Below are positions 42,741 to 51,083 of a DNA stretch of 64,000 nucleotides, piece after piece. Each line of letters opens with the position of its first letter. The first letter of the stretch is position 1. The notes below the pieces were generated by a model. That model had not been told where the DNA came from and made no database searches. It was given only the letters and a program-made list of their open reading frames with translations. The DNA comes from JANWKQ01 sp964624635 (lineage in GTDB: Bacteria; Bacteroidota; Bacteroidia; CAIKAF01), in NCBI GenBank assembly GCA_964624635.1, contig CAZUXM010000007.1, positions 16,367-80,366 of the forward strand. Direction: 5' to 3'. A program made the position numbers and the translations under genes.

Positions 42741-43431
42741 GGTAGTAAAAAATGCTGAAGAGGCAATTGAAGTAATAAAAGACGATATGGTATTAATGTT
42801 GGGTGGTTTTGGATTATGTGGTATTCCTGAAAATTGTATAGCCGCTTTGGTAAAAAAAGGGGTGAAGGGTCTTACTTGTATTAGTAACAATGCTGGTGTT
42901 GATGATTTTGGAATTGGGTTGATGTTGCAACAAAAACAGGTAAAAAAAATGATCTCTTCGTACGTAGGAGAAAATGCAGAATTTGAAAGACAGCTATTGT
43001 CGGGGGAACTCGAAGTAGAATTAATACCACAAGGGACATTAGCCACCCGTTGTATGGCATCAGGCTATGGTATGCCGGCCATATATACACCTGCCGGAGT
43101 TGGTACAGAAGTTGCTGAAGGTAAAGAAACAAGGGAGTTCAATGGTAAAACATACCTGATGGAATATGCTTTTGATGCAGATTATGCTATAGTAAAAGCC
43201 TGGAAAGGAGATGCTATGGGGAATTTGATTTTTAGAAGCACTTCGAGGAATTTTAATCCATTGATGGCTATGGCGGGTAAAATTACTATTGCTGAAGTTG
43301 AAGAGATGGTTCCTGTAGGCAGTTTAAACCCCGATCATATTCATACTCCCGGAATTTATGTTCACAGGATATTTGAAGGAAAAAATTACGAAAAACGGAT
43401 AGAGCAAAGAACAGTACAGAAAAAGGCATAA
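42733..43431 (+). CDS. scoA: 3-oxoacid CoA-transferase subunit A
   Basis: A 232-residue A subunit of the same enzyme as scoB. It has MLGGFGLCGIPENCIAALV, SNNAGVDDFGIGLMLQQKQV and the GTLATRCMASGYGMPAIYTP region, with the IHTPGIYVHRIFEGKNYEKR end characteristic of this subunit. It begins at ATG 42733 within the last eight bases of PBP1A copy 2; the in-frame TTG at 42727 is unlikely. Expression therefore appears tied to cell-wall genes, not to scoB, which lies 39 kb away on the other strand. No B-subunit fragment follows here. Confidence 0.94.
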   Translation: MNKVVKNAEEAIEVIKDDMVLMLGGFGLCGIPENCIAALVKKGVKGLTCISNNAGVDDFGIGLMLQQKQVKKMISSYVGENAEFERQLLSGELEVELIPQGTLATRCMASGYGMPAIYTPAGVGTEVAEGKETREFNGKTYLMEYAFDADYAIVKAWKGDAMGNLIFRSTSRNFNPLMAMAGKITIAEVEEMVPVGSLNPDHIHTPGIYVHRIFEGKNYEKRIEQRTVQKKA

Positions 43432-43450
43432 TAAATCACCGTTTTTTCGT

Positions 43451-43458
43451 TAGATTTG
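43451..43458 (+). promoter_or_regulatory. TAGATTTG -7 box upstream of the 184-aa protein
   Basis: TAGATTTG fits TAnnTTTG, 31 bases before ATG 43490. Upstream TTG element not clear. Confidence 0.35.
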
Positions 43459-43489
43459 AAATAGAGTATAACGCTAAAATATAAGGCCT

Positions 43490-44044
43490 ATGCTTAGATC
43501 AAGCTACATTATCATTGCATTGCTTCTATTGGTATCAACCCAAACAGCAGAAGCTAAAAAATTCAGCCTTTTTGAAGCTCCAAAAGGTACCCGGTTTGTT
43601 ATTTCAAACGGAAGTCTTAATGTAAATGGAACCAGCTTTAATAAACCCTGGAAAATCAACCCGTTTTTAACAGCCATGGGGGGTAAATACTCTATGAAAC
43701 ATCTATTTCACAAGGTATATACATTTGATGATTTGGGAGTACATGTATATGAATACCCAAAGAATGAACAGGCGAACGAAATACAGGTTTCTTTTGTAAA
43801 ACAAAAGATGAAATTTGCTCCTAAAAATAACTTTCAGGGTAGTTTTAAGTTGGAAAAAATGACGATTACCCGTAAGACACCTATTGATAAAGTCATCAAG
43901 ACGTTGCCTGGATACAATTTTACTAAGAACAACTCAAGCACCAATTCATACCGTGGGGAATATAAAGGAGTATATGTTTATCTGAACTATTCAAATGATA
44001 AACAACTTGACTTTATCTCTTTTGGAATGACAGAAAAGAACTAA
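43490..44044 (+). CDS. Secreted hypothetical protein
   Basis: A 184-residue protein with a signal peptide (MLRSSYIIIALLLLVSTQTA, cleavage near EAK). The mature part is basic and beta-rich: RFVISNGSLNVNGTSFNKPW, LHKVYTFDDLGVHVYEYPKN-like segment (FHKVYTFDDLGVHVYEYPK), GSFKLEKMTITRKTPIDKVI, GYNFTKNNSSTNSYRG and a final YVYLNYSNDKQLDFISFGMT. It resembles short periplasmic DUF7738-type proteins, but the match is not secure. It stands alone between scoA and the PepSY-like gene with its own -7 box and a weak terminator, so probably monocistronic. Function unknown. Confidence 0.65.
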   Translation: MLRSSYIIIALLLLVSTQTAEAKKFSLFEAPKGTRFVISNGSLNVNGTSFNKPWKINPFLTAMGGKYSMKHLFHKVYTFDDLGVHVYEYPKNEQANEIQVSFVKQKMKFAPKNNFQGSFKLEKMTITRKTPIDKVIKTLPGYNFTKNNSSTNSYRGEYKGVYVYLNYSNDKQLDFISFGMTEKN

Positions 44045-44066
44045 AAATTTAGTTAATACTAAATTT
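44045..44066 (+). terminator. Weak AT-rich hairpin after the 184-aa protein gene
   Basis: AAATTTAGT at 44045-44053 and ACTAAATTT at 44058-44066 form a nine-base stem with a TAAT loop, directly after the stop codon and followed by ATTTTCTC. GC-poor, so it would be a weak terminator. Confidence 0.4.
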
Positions 44067-44176
44067 ATTTTCTCATATTATCATTTTATTTATCACTATA
44101 CCACATTTAAGGTATAATATTAGAGTCTTACATATCAAGATTTGAAATCTCTTATTTTCGAGCCAAATTTTAATAT

Positions 44177-44722
44177 ATGGCGAAAATTAATGTAAGAAAC
44201 ACCCATCGAACACTTGGTTATTTTTACGTAGGATTGATTATATCCTTTTCAATTTCCGGGATCTTTTTGAATCATAGACGTGACTGGCATCCAAGCCGTT
44301 ATGTTAGCAGTTCTAAAGAAATCAGTATACGACCAGTTATTAAAGATTCTATCAATGATGAATTCATTGAATATTTTACAAAAACCCAATCTATCAATGA
44401 CAAGTTAAGACGATATAGGGTGGATAAGGATATTTTGAAAATATCGTATGAAAAGAACGATGTGGAGCTGGATATCAAAACAGGAAAAGGAAATATAGAA
44501 ACGTATAAAAAAACACCGGTACTGGGTGAGTTTACTATGTTGCATGTAGATACCAGTAAATGGTGGATATATTATTCAGATGTATTTGGCTTGTCTATGG
44601 CTATTATTGCAATAACGGGAATGTTTATTCAACGGGGGAAAAATGGGTTTAAGCGTATAGGTTGGAAATTGGCTTTGATAGGTATTATTTTCCCTTTAAT
44701 CTTTTTGTTTTTATTGAGTTAG
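44177..44722 (+). CDS. PepSY-associated transmembrane protein
   Basis: A 181-residue inner-membrane protein of the PepSY-TM kind. It begins MAKINVRNTHRTLGYFYVGL, includes the short GIFLNHRRDWHPSRYV motif that follows the first helix in this family, a soluble central part, HVDTSKWWIYYSDVFGLSMA and two closing helices (GFKRIGWKLALIGIIFPLIF). Related proteins accompany TonB receptors and ferric reductases and are thought to help iron or siderophore handling, but no such partner is next to it here; the sterol-desaturase-like gene follows after 102 bases. Inner-membrane location is likely. Confidence 0.78.
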   Translation: MAKINVRNTHRTLGYFYVGLIISFSISGIFLNHRRDWHPSRYVSSSKEISIRPVIKDSINDEFIEYFTKTQSINDKLRRYRVDKDILKISYEKNDVELDIKTGKGNIETYKKTPVLGEFTMLHVDTSKWWIYYSDVFGLSMAIIAITGMFIQRGKNGFKRIGWKLALIGIIFPLIFLFLLS

Positions 44723-44824
44723 CTGAAATAATATCTGTTTATTATTTATCCAAAAACTTCAACCATTTTTTCAGATATTTACTTTATCTAAAATGAGATA
44801 ACCTTAAAATCAACCCCAAGATAT

Positions 44825-45688
44825 ATGGAGTTTATATCTTACATTATACAAAAAATAATTAATGCTGCCGGGCTCAACCATTTTGATTATAAAGTTCTGA
44901 TCTTTTATTTTTCAATAGTTATTGGAGGATTTGTTATAGAGTTGGTTTTTATAGGTTGGAAAAACTCTTCTATAAAACGTTTGATACAGTTTGATAAATC
45001 AATAAGAACAGACCTTATCAGTTGGGCACTTGAAGCGTTTAACTTACATAAGCTGATTGCTCTCTTTCTTTCGTTTGGCATCTGTTATATTTTAGTTGCA
45101 CTTATTGAGCGATTAGTTAACCTTCAGCTCATTCATCATATACAAAATCCATACTTACAGTTTTTAATAGTTTTTATTTTTAGTGACTTTAAAAACTATT
45201 TCAGACATATTGTTTTTCACAGAATCAACCCACTTTGGAAAATACACGAGTTTCATCATTCGGCAACTACAATGAGTGTTTTAACAAGATATAGAGGACA
45301 TTTTCTTGAAACATCCATCAGTACGTTTTTTGATGTGATTCCGTTAATTATTTTAGGAATACCACTCCAAACATTTTTTGCCGTGAAGATTTTTACTGAA
45401 ACTCATCAGGTGCTTATACACTCTTCACTAAGATCTGATTGGGGATTAATAGGGCGTTATATTTTAGTTTCGCCAGCAGCACATAGGATACACCATTCAA
45501 CCAATAGTCAACATTTTCTAAAAAACTACGGATCTACACTTATTATTTGGGACCGACTTTTTGGAACATATCACCCATACGAAAAAGTAGAAGAAGTAGG
45601 ATTACCCGAAAACCCCTACAATCATAAAGGTTATATTCATGATGTTTTACTAAGCATAAAACTTGCCGTTAAAACATTTAAAAGATAG
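44825..45688 (+). CDS. Sterol desaturase / fatty acid hydroxylase family membrane enzyme
   Basis: A 287-residue di-iron membrane enzyme with the family's eight-His scheme: HIVFHRINPLWKIHEFHH (HxxxH and HxxHH), TETHQVLIHSS and PAAHRIHHSTNSQHFLKNYG, the last with HxxHH as well. Four or five helices precede and surround these motifs. It would use oxygen to hydroxylate or desaturate a membrane lipid or isoprenoid; in Bacteroidota relatives act on carotenoids, lipids or unknown substrates, and its neighbours give no hint. It converges on the adenylate cyclase gene with a 22-base gap and no strong hairpin there. Confidence 0.88.
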   Translation: MEFISYIIQKIINAAGLNHFDYKVLIFYFSIVIGGFVIELVFIGWKNSSIKRLIQFDKSIRTDLISWALEAFNLHKLIALFLSFGICYILVALIERLVNLQLIHHIQNPYLQFLIVFIFSDFKNYFRHIVFHRINPLWKIHEFHHSATTMSVLTRYRGHFLETSISTFFDVIPLIILGIPLQTFFAVKIFTETHQVLIHSSLRSDWGLIGRYILVSPAAHRIHHSTNSQHFLKNYGSTLIIWDRLFGTYHPYEKVEEVGLPENPYNHKGYIHDVLLSIKLAVKTFKR

Positions 45689-45710
45689 TAGCCAATAGTC
45701 CAGATAACTA

Positions 45711-47864
45711 TTATTTGGGGTCTATATGTGTAATTAACGAATCTTCACTGGTGTTATTTCCTAAAATTGCCTCACATTTTTCAATATAAATAGCAGATAC
45801 TTTATCATTAGGGAAAATTTGCAAGCACATATTGAATTTTAACTTTGCTTCTATAAACTTTTTCTCCCGATACAAGCTTATAGCAGATTCATAAACAGAG
45901 ATTAGCGCTTTTTCCTTTTCCAACTCAACATCGTTAGTTTTTCCAAGTACTTCCCATATACCAACAGGCTCAGTTTTTCCTTTGGCTACAACGAAGTCAA
46001 CAAACCTAAAAAGGAATTCAGATTTGTTATCCAGTAAATTAATTGAATGACCACTAACTAAAATTTTGGCACCGTACATTTTGGTCATACCTTCGATTCG
46101 TGAACACAAGTTTACAGCATCCCCAATAGCCGTAGAGTCCATTCGTTCATTTCCCCCCAATGTGCCAATAATTACCTGTCCGGTATGGATTCCAATTCCC
46201 ATTTCAAGAGGAAATTTATGCAGATTAATCCTTTCGATATTGTACTTTTTTAATGAGTTATGCATTTCTAAAGCAGCAGTAATAGTGTTGTAAACACTCG
46301 TTTGACTTTCAGTTTTTTCAAATAGAGCCATGATTCCATCTCCCATATATTTATCAACAAACCCATGGTTTTTTCTAATGGGAGGCTCTACCCGACTTAA
46401 GTACTCATTTAGCATGTTAAATACTTCATCCGGCGACATTTTTTCGGATATGGTAGTGAACGAACGTATATCACTAAACAACACGGTTATTTCTCCTTTT
46501 TCTGCATTTCCGGGTTTAATAAACTCCAAACCTTCTTTGGCTATTCGGTTGAGAAATTGTTTGGGGACAAATTTTTGAAAAGTGGCTGCATAAATTTCCG
46601 TTGTTCTGAATGCATTGGCCGAACGGGATGAAAGAATATAGGCTTGTGCAAATACAACGATTAATAATCCAACGGGTAAATACAATCCAGTGTGAACCAC
46701 TTCGGTTTGGTTTAACACCTCATTGATAATGGTAATTAAAAAGAAAATGGATGTGACTAAAAACAAACCGGCTCCTTCTTTTTTTCTTACGGTGGCCAGA
46801 ATAAAAATATAAATCATGTATATACTAGCCAGCAGTGAGTAAGGGGTAAAAATATAGGAACCAAAAGTAAATACCGAGGGGGGGGTAATGAGTACAAAAA
46901 AACATAGACCAATCCCAAAACAAATAATAATCCAATAAACTATTTTATTCCATTCTTGTTTGTATAATGACTTAGAAAAGGAAGCATAAGCAGGAACGGC
47001 AGCAAAGGTCAAAATGAACTCAATTTTACGGGCAATAAACCAATCCAGATGAGGTATAATGATACCAATATTATTTTCTCCGGTAAATAGACTTCTTAAT
47101 CCCACTACAAAACACATAATACCAAAGTGAAGTAAACTCACTTCTTTTTTCCTTAATGAAAATGCTGCCAGGTGATATACTCCCATCATAAATAAACACC
47201 CAAAGAGGAACATTTCTAATATCACTCTTGAAATTCTTTCATATTGTATGGCTTTGTATTCACCCATTTTAATTGGATGCCAAATCCCTCCCTTGTAATG
47301 GTAAAAATTAGATACCTGTACGATAAATTCAACATTTTCAGAGGTGGGTTGAAATGTTACTACCTGTGATCGGTATTCTGGTTTGTTAGTTGTTTTATCC
47401 TGGCCCACTTTTCCATTTTCTGCAATTAATTTACCATCTACCCACAACTTATAGGAGTTACTCATGGTAATAATTTTTAAGGCATATAGTTTTGTGGGAT
47501 CTTTAATTTTTGTTTTTAGTCTGAAGGAAGCATAACCACTTCCTGAAATTTTCTCTCCGTTTATATCATATCCATTCCAAATCCCGGGAATTCTGATGTG
47601 TCCGGTCATTTTAGGAGGTATTGAATCCCGAAAAACTTCGGGGGTGAGAATTTGATTCCAATAGAACTCCCATTCCCCATCTAGCTTTATATTGCCATCA
47701 GAAGAAAAATCCCACTGGTCAACATTCAAAATGCCTTGCTTGGCCTTGGGCTGAGTGGCAACATTGTTTTTGTTTAAGAATGCAATGGTAAGAATTACCA
47801 TTGGAACCATAATAATGATCCACGAAAAAAGGGTTTCGTAGCGGGTTCGGTTGGTTTTTTTCAT
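45711..47864 (-). CDS. Membrane-bound adenylate cyclase, 7TMR-DISM sensor plus class III cyclase
   Basis: A 717-residue signalling protein. An N-terminal helix and a beta jelly-roll sensor domain (~40-200; LYALKIITMSNSYKLWVDGK, similar to the 7TMR-DISMED fold) precede seven membrane helices (~210-400). The class III cyclase domain (~450-620) has both metal Asps (LFSDIRSFTTISEKMS; VDKYMGDGIMALF), the ATP-selecting Lys (VDKYMGDG) and Asp (ERMDSTAIGDAVNLCSR), and the Asn/Arg pair in VNLCSR, so it is predicted to make cAMP. The C-terminus has one TPR-like helix pair (AISLYREKKFIEAKLKFNMC). The ligand sensed outside the membrane is unknown. A G8 homopolymer at about 46879 is worth checking. Confidence 0.88.
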   Translation of the reverse strand: MKKTNRTRYETLFSWIIIMVPMVILTIAFLNKNNVATQPKAKQGILNVDQWDFSSDGNIKLDGEWEFYWNQILTPEVFRDSIPPKMTGHIRIPGIWNGYDINGEKISGSGYASFRLKTKIKDPTKLYALKIITMSNSYKLWVDGKLIAENGKVGQDKTTNKPEYRSQVVTFQPTSENVEFIVQVSNFYHYKGGIWHPIKMGEYKAIQYERISRVILEMFLFGCLFMMGVYHLAAFSLRKKEVSLLHFGIMCFVVGLRSLFTGENNIGIIIPHLDWFIARKIEFILTFAAVPAYASFSKSLYKQEWNKIVYWIIICFGIGLCFFVLITPPSVFTFGSYIFTPYSLLASIYMIYIFILATVRKKEGAGLFLVTSIFFLITIINEVLNQTEVVHTGLYLPVGLLIVVFAQAYILSSRSANAFRTTEIYAATFQKFVPKQFLNRIAKEGLEFIKPGNAEKGEITVLFSDIRSFTTISEKMSPDEVFNMLNEYLSRVEPPIRKNHGFVDKYMGDGIMALFEKTESQTSVYNTITAALEMHNSLKKYNIERINLHKFPLEMGIGIHTGQVIIGTLGGNERMDSTAIGDAVNLCSRIEGMTKMYGAKILVSGHSINLLDNKSEFLFRFVDFVVAKGKTEPVGIWEVLGKTNDVELEKEKALISVYESAISLYREKKFIEAKLKFNMCLQIFPNDKVSAIYIEKCEAILGNNTSEDSLITHIDPK

Positions 47865-47924
47865 GTATTTACCCTATTGGGTATTGATAACATGAAGGTA
47901 GTACAATTAAATAATAAACAAACA

Positions 47925-47961
47925 CATATTCTCACATTCGGATAAAGGATGTGAGAATATG
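47925..47961. terminator. 13-bp perfect inverted repeat between cyclase and HMA genes
   Basis: CATATTCTCACAT at 47925-47937 and its reverse complement at 47949-47961 enclose an 11-base loop. On the minus strand the hairpin follows the HMA gene stop and precedes a T-rich tract (TGTTTGTTTATTATTT), so it probably ends the metal operon; it also lies about 60 bases upstream of the cyclase start and could act there. Confidence 0.6.
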
Positions 47962-47971
47962 ATTGAAAAAC

Positions 47972-48313
47972 CTATTCCTGTTTTCTGCAACAATCATCCA
48001 GGCTATTGATACCCGCTTCTGTTGCTTTTACATCATCAGCATCATATCCACAATTGGATATACAGGTACGAATCTGGTCGACATTAATTTTGTTAGGATT
48101 ATAACTCACCTTGATAACATTTCCGGAGATGGTATAGTTTTTTACTCCTTTAAGTTTATACAACTCTGTATCGAACCTTTGTCCACAAGTTTCGCATTGA
48201 GTACAATGTGAACAGTAAATTTGGGTTTTAATTTCTACGGTTTTTGTTTGAGCATTTATTTTGCCTGCTCCAATAACCAAAACGAACAATAAACTAATGC
48301 AAATACGTATCAT
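47972..48313 (-). CDS. HMA-domain heavy-metal-binding protein, secreted
   Basis: A 113-residue protein with a signal peptide (MIRICISLLFVLVIGAGKIN, starting at ATG 48313) and one heavy-metal-associated domain. The metal site is CSHCTQCETC, an expanded CxxCxxCxxC version of the usual CxxC, followed by KLKGVKNYTISGNVIKVSYN and ISNCGYDADDVKA. Two more Cys end it (DDCCRKQE). It starts 20 bases inside the 3' end of the TonB receptor gene, so the two are coupled. It likely carries copper or a similar soft metal in the periplasm, delivered via the receptor. Confidence 0.85.
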   Translation of the reverse strand: MIRICISLLFVLVIGAGKINAQTKTVEIKTQIYCSHCTQCETCGQRFDTELYKLKGVKNYTISGNVIKVSYNPNKINVDQIRTCISNCGYDADDVKATEAGINSLDDCCRKQE

Positions 48314-50522
48314 GGTCTTTTTTCTTTTTTTGTTTATAATCAAGTTTAACTCTTACACCACCATAGAACATTCTCCCAAATACAGGAGCATATACGAGGG
48401 TCGCATCAAATTTGTTACCGAAAGGATTTCCTGCATCTACCAGCGGCACATGTTGGGTATATCCTGTAATGTTTTCGCAACCTACATACACATCCACTAC
48501 TTTGCCGAAACTCTTGGTAATTTGTGCATTTAATATTACATACCATGGAGTAACGCCATTAAGGTGGCTAAAGTTGTGATCAGAAGTTTCAGGCATGCGA
48601 CTATTACCTGTAATATGGGTTGTAAAGTCGAAACTGAAGCCATATTTAGGAGTAGTGTAACCTAAATTCAATAAGATTCTGTGCATGGGCACCAAGGGTA
48701 CGGATTTTAATTCACTACCATAAGTAGCTCTTACATCCTGAAATTTATAAGCGACTCTTATATCAAATTTTTTAATGGGCTCCATGTTAAAATTAATTTG
48801 GAACACGTTGCTGAAGGAAGGTCCTGTTAAATTAGAAAAAACTAATAGGTCTTCCGCCTCTCTATCAACAATTAATTGATTGGTGAAATCAGTTCTAAAG
48901 AAGTCAGCTACGATGGTAGCATCCCGTTTACGAATTTTAAACACGTATTGTAAACTGGCCCCATAGTTCCAGGCAATTTCCGGTTGAATAACATTGGGCG
49001 CTATTTGAATGGAGCGTGAAGTAACCAGCATGGAAATATTATCGGCAAAGAGGTTGGGGGCTCTCCAACCTCTGCCCCCTGCTACACGGAATTGTAATCC
49101 TTTGGCAATTTCCCATTTAACATGAGCTCTTGGTGACGGCATAAATCCAAACAGGTTATGGTAGTCTAATCTAATACCTGCTACTACTGTAACCTTTTTA
49201 TAATTGTCTAAAGTATATTCAAAAAAACCGCCAGGAATTAATTCCATTCTTTTTAGGTTTATACCAGCATAGGTTTCATCATAATCGTCGTACATAAAAC
49301 TAGCTCCGGTACGAAACTTATGTTTGGTGTTCCCCAATATAGATTGATAGATAATGTTAAAGAATCCACTTTTTTGAATTCCCTTGTAACCGTTTAACCC
49401 AATAAAACCTCTTTGGTCATGATAAATAAAATTAGCCTGCATACCAATGCTTTTCCATTCCATTTCGGGAAAAACAATACCGAATTTAGCAAAGGCTTCT
49501 CCACGCCAGGTGGTCATTTCTACGCCGTATTGAGGAGCTAAACTATCGTTTCGATAAAAAGCAGTGGTTCCTCCATTGCGAAGTTCATGCAAACCTTTCA
49601 CCCCAAACTGTGTTTCAATTCGCTTACCAAAGTATTGCCATCGATGCACAAAGCTTCCGGTTTTTAGTAGGGGCATATCCAAAAAACCATCATTGTTATG
49701 ATCTGTCATGGTATTAAAATAATCACCATGTAAAAGAGTAATGTTACTCCATCTTTTTCCTATTCGAAAAGCAATGTTGGCATTTCCTTCTACCCGACCC
49801 ATATGATTGACATACGCATTGAATAAAAAACGTTCAGACTCATGGGGTTTTTTTAATTCAATATTGATTTGTCCTGTAACCGCTTCATAACCGTTTACTA
49901 CTGATCCGGCTCCTTTAGAAATTTGAATACTTTCTAACCAGGTTCCGGGAATATAGTTTAAACCAAAAGGCGAAGCCAACCCACGTAATGAAGGTAAAAG
50001 CTCAGTGGTAAGTTGAACATACCTACCGTCTAAACCTAACAGCTGTATACTTTTTGCACCCGTAATAGCATCACTATAGTTTACGTCTACAGTTGCATTG
50101 GTGGAGAAGCTTTCGGAGATATTACAACAAGCTGCTTTGATAAATTCGCGTTCGTTTAATTCTTCAACTAGCTGTGGATTGAGAACAGAAAAACGATGTG
50201 CTTCATCTTCACCATAAAAAATAGACTCTCTAAGTTCAACAGATTTTTCTTTTAGAATAAAGTTGGGAGCTTCTGTATTAAGGTCAATGGTATCGGCATA
50301 ATAGTATAACATATCTGCAATGAGCAGGTGCACAGAATCGGGCTTCATCAAACTAAATCTTCCGGAGGTGTCAGTTGATGTCCCCACTTTTTTTCCGGGT
50401 AAATACACAATGGCTCCCGGGATGGGCTTTCCTTCAGAGTCATAAACGGTACCACTGACGACCGTTTGTGCAGAAAGAATACCGCTTATTAAAATTAATA
50501 ATATAAAAATGATACTTTTCAT
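48294..50522 (-). CDS. TonB-dependent receptor of a putative copper/metal operon
   Basis: A 742-residue receptor with signal peptide (MKSIIFILLILISGILSAQT), a carboxypeptidase-regulatory-like domain (VVSGTVYDSEGKPIPGAIVY), and a plug with the segment AACCNISESFSTNATVDVNY. The adjacent Cys pair in this plug is a feature of a receptor subgroup found with metal-handling genes. Later plug and barrel motifs are ESIQISKGAGSVVNGYEAVT and VYVGCENITGYTQHVPLVD, and the barrel closes by the C-terminus. Upstream is the Cys-rich HYC_CC_PP-like gene and downstream the HMA gene, which together point to copper or a related metal; that assignment is inference. Confidence 0.88.
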   Translation of the reverse strand: MKSIIFILLILISGILSAQTVVSGTVYDSEGKPIPGAIVYLPGKKVGTSTDTSGRFSLMKPDSVHLLIADMLYYYADTIDLNTEAPNFILKEKSVELRESIFYGEDEAHRFSVLNPQLVEELNEREFIKAACCNISESFSTNATVDVNYSDAITGAKSIQLLGLDGRYVQLTTELLPSLRGLASPFGLNYIPGTWLESIQISKGAGSVVNGYEAVTGQINIELKKPHESERFLFNAYVNHMGRVEGNANIAFRIGKRWSNITLLHGDYFNTMTDHNNDGFLDMPLLKTGSFVHRWQYFGKRIETQFGVKGLHELRNGGTTAFYRNDSLAPQYGVEMTTWRGEAFAKFGIVFPEMEWKSIGMQANFIYHDQRGFIGLNGYKGIQKSGFFNIIYQSILGNTKHKFRTGASFMYDDYDETYAGINLKRMELIPGGFFEYTLDNYKKVTVVAGIRLDYHNLFGFMPSPRAHVKWEIAKGLQFRVAGGRGWRAPNLFADNISMLVTSRSIQIAPNVIQPEIAWNYGASLQYVFKIRKRDATIVADFFRTDFTNQLIVDREAEDLLVFSNLTGPSFSNVFQINFNMEPIKKFDIRVAYKFQDVRATYGSELKSVPLVPMHRILLNLGYTTPKYGFSFDFTTHITGNSRMPETSDHNFSHLNGVTPWYVILNAQITKSFGKVVDVYVGCENITGYTQHVPLVDAGNPFGNKFDATLVYAPVFGRMFYGGVRVKLDYKQKKKKDHDTYLH

Positions 50523-50586
50523 TTACTGAAATGATTAAGTGAAACAATCCGAAAAAAATCGTTTGTCAGTAATAAAAAGTTAAGAA

Positions 50587-50985
50587 TCAAATACGGAACA
50601 CACAAATCCTGCTCAAATCAGGGGGAGGGATAATTTCCTCCATACAGTATGATGAGTGTGAAAAATCAAAAGAGGGAACTTTATACGAAGGTAATAATGT
50701 TTGAATGACGTAAAAGGAAACTAAAGGAAGTTTATAACTTGTGATATTACTATCATCATCCACAGATATTACCGCCTGATCAATATCACAACAATCAGCT
50801 TGTTCAAAATGCATCTGAGTTTGGGTACAATTGGTTGTCTCTTCTTCACATGGATCTTCTAAACCAAATCCGGTGTATACATTTTCAAAACCGGTAATCA
50901 TACAGCGGTGAAAGCTCATGGTATATCCACTCATTCCATGCAGATACATAGTAAGAATTAATAGGGATATAATTTTTTTGAGCAT
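50587..50985 (-). CDS. HYC_CC_PP-like small Cys-rich envelope protein
   Basis: A 132-residue protein from ATG 50985, with a hydrophobic start (MLKKIISLLILTMYLHGMSG), then SFHRCMITGFENVYTGFGLE, a CEEETTNC pair, ADCCDIDQAV with adjacent Cys, and a C-terminal IIPPPDLSRICVF segment. The His-Cys, Cys-Cys and Pro-Pro order matches the Bacteroidota HYC_CC_PP family, whose genes sit beside TonB receptors and HMA proteins, as here. The larger open frame up to 51252 would run through the divergent promoter and start of the SDR gene, so it is not used. Metal coordination by Cys/His is likely; the exact role is unknown. Confidence 0.72.
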   Translation of the reverse strand: MLKKIISLLILTMYLHGMSGYTMSFHRCMITGFENVYTGFGLEDPCEEETTNCTQTQMHFEQADCCDIDQAVISVDDDSNITSYKLPLVSFYVIQTLLPSYKVPSFDFSHSSYCMEEIIPPPDLSRICVFRI

Positions 50986-51058
50986 ATACAAATGTACATC
51001 AATTAAACGAGGTTTTAAGCAATTGATTGTTTTTAACAGAAAATTGAGGCTTAAATAG

Positions 51059-51066
51059 TACTTTTG
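51059..51066 (+). promoter_or_regulatory. TACTTTTG -7 box for the SDR gene
   Basis: TACTTTTG fits TAnnTTTG and lies 17 bases before ATG 51084. The region to its left is shared with the divergent HYC_CC_PP-like gene at 50985. Confidence 0.45.
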
Positions 51067-51083
51067 AGCCAAATCGTTGTAAT

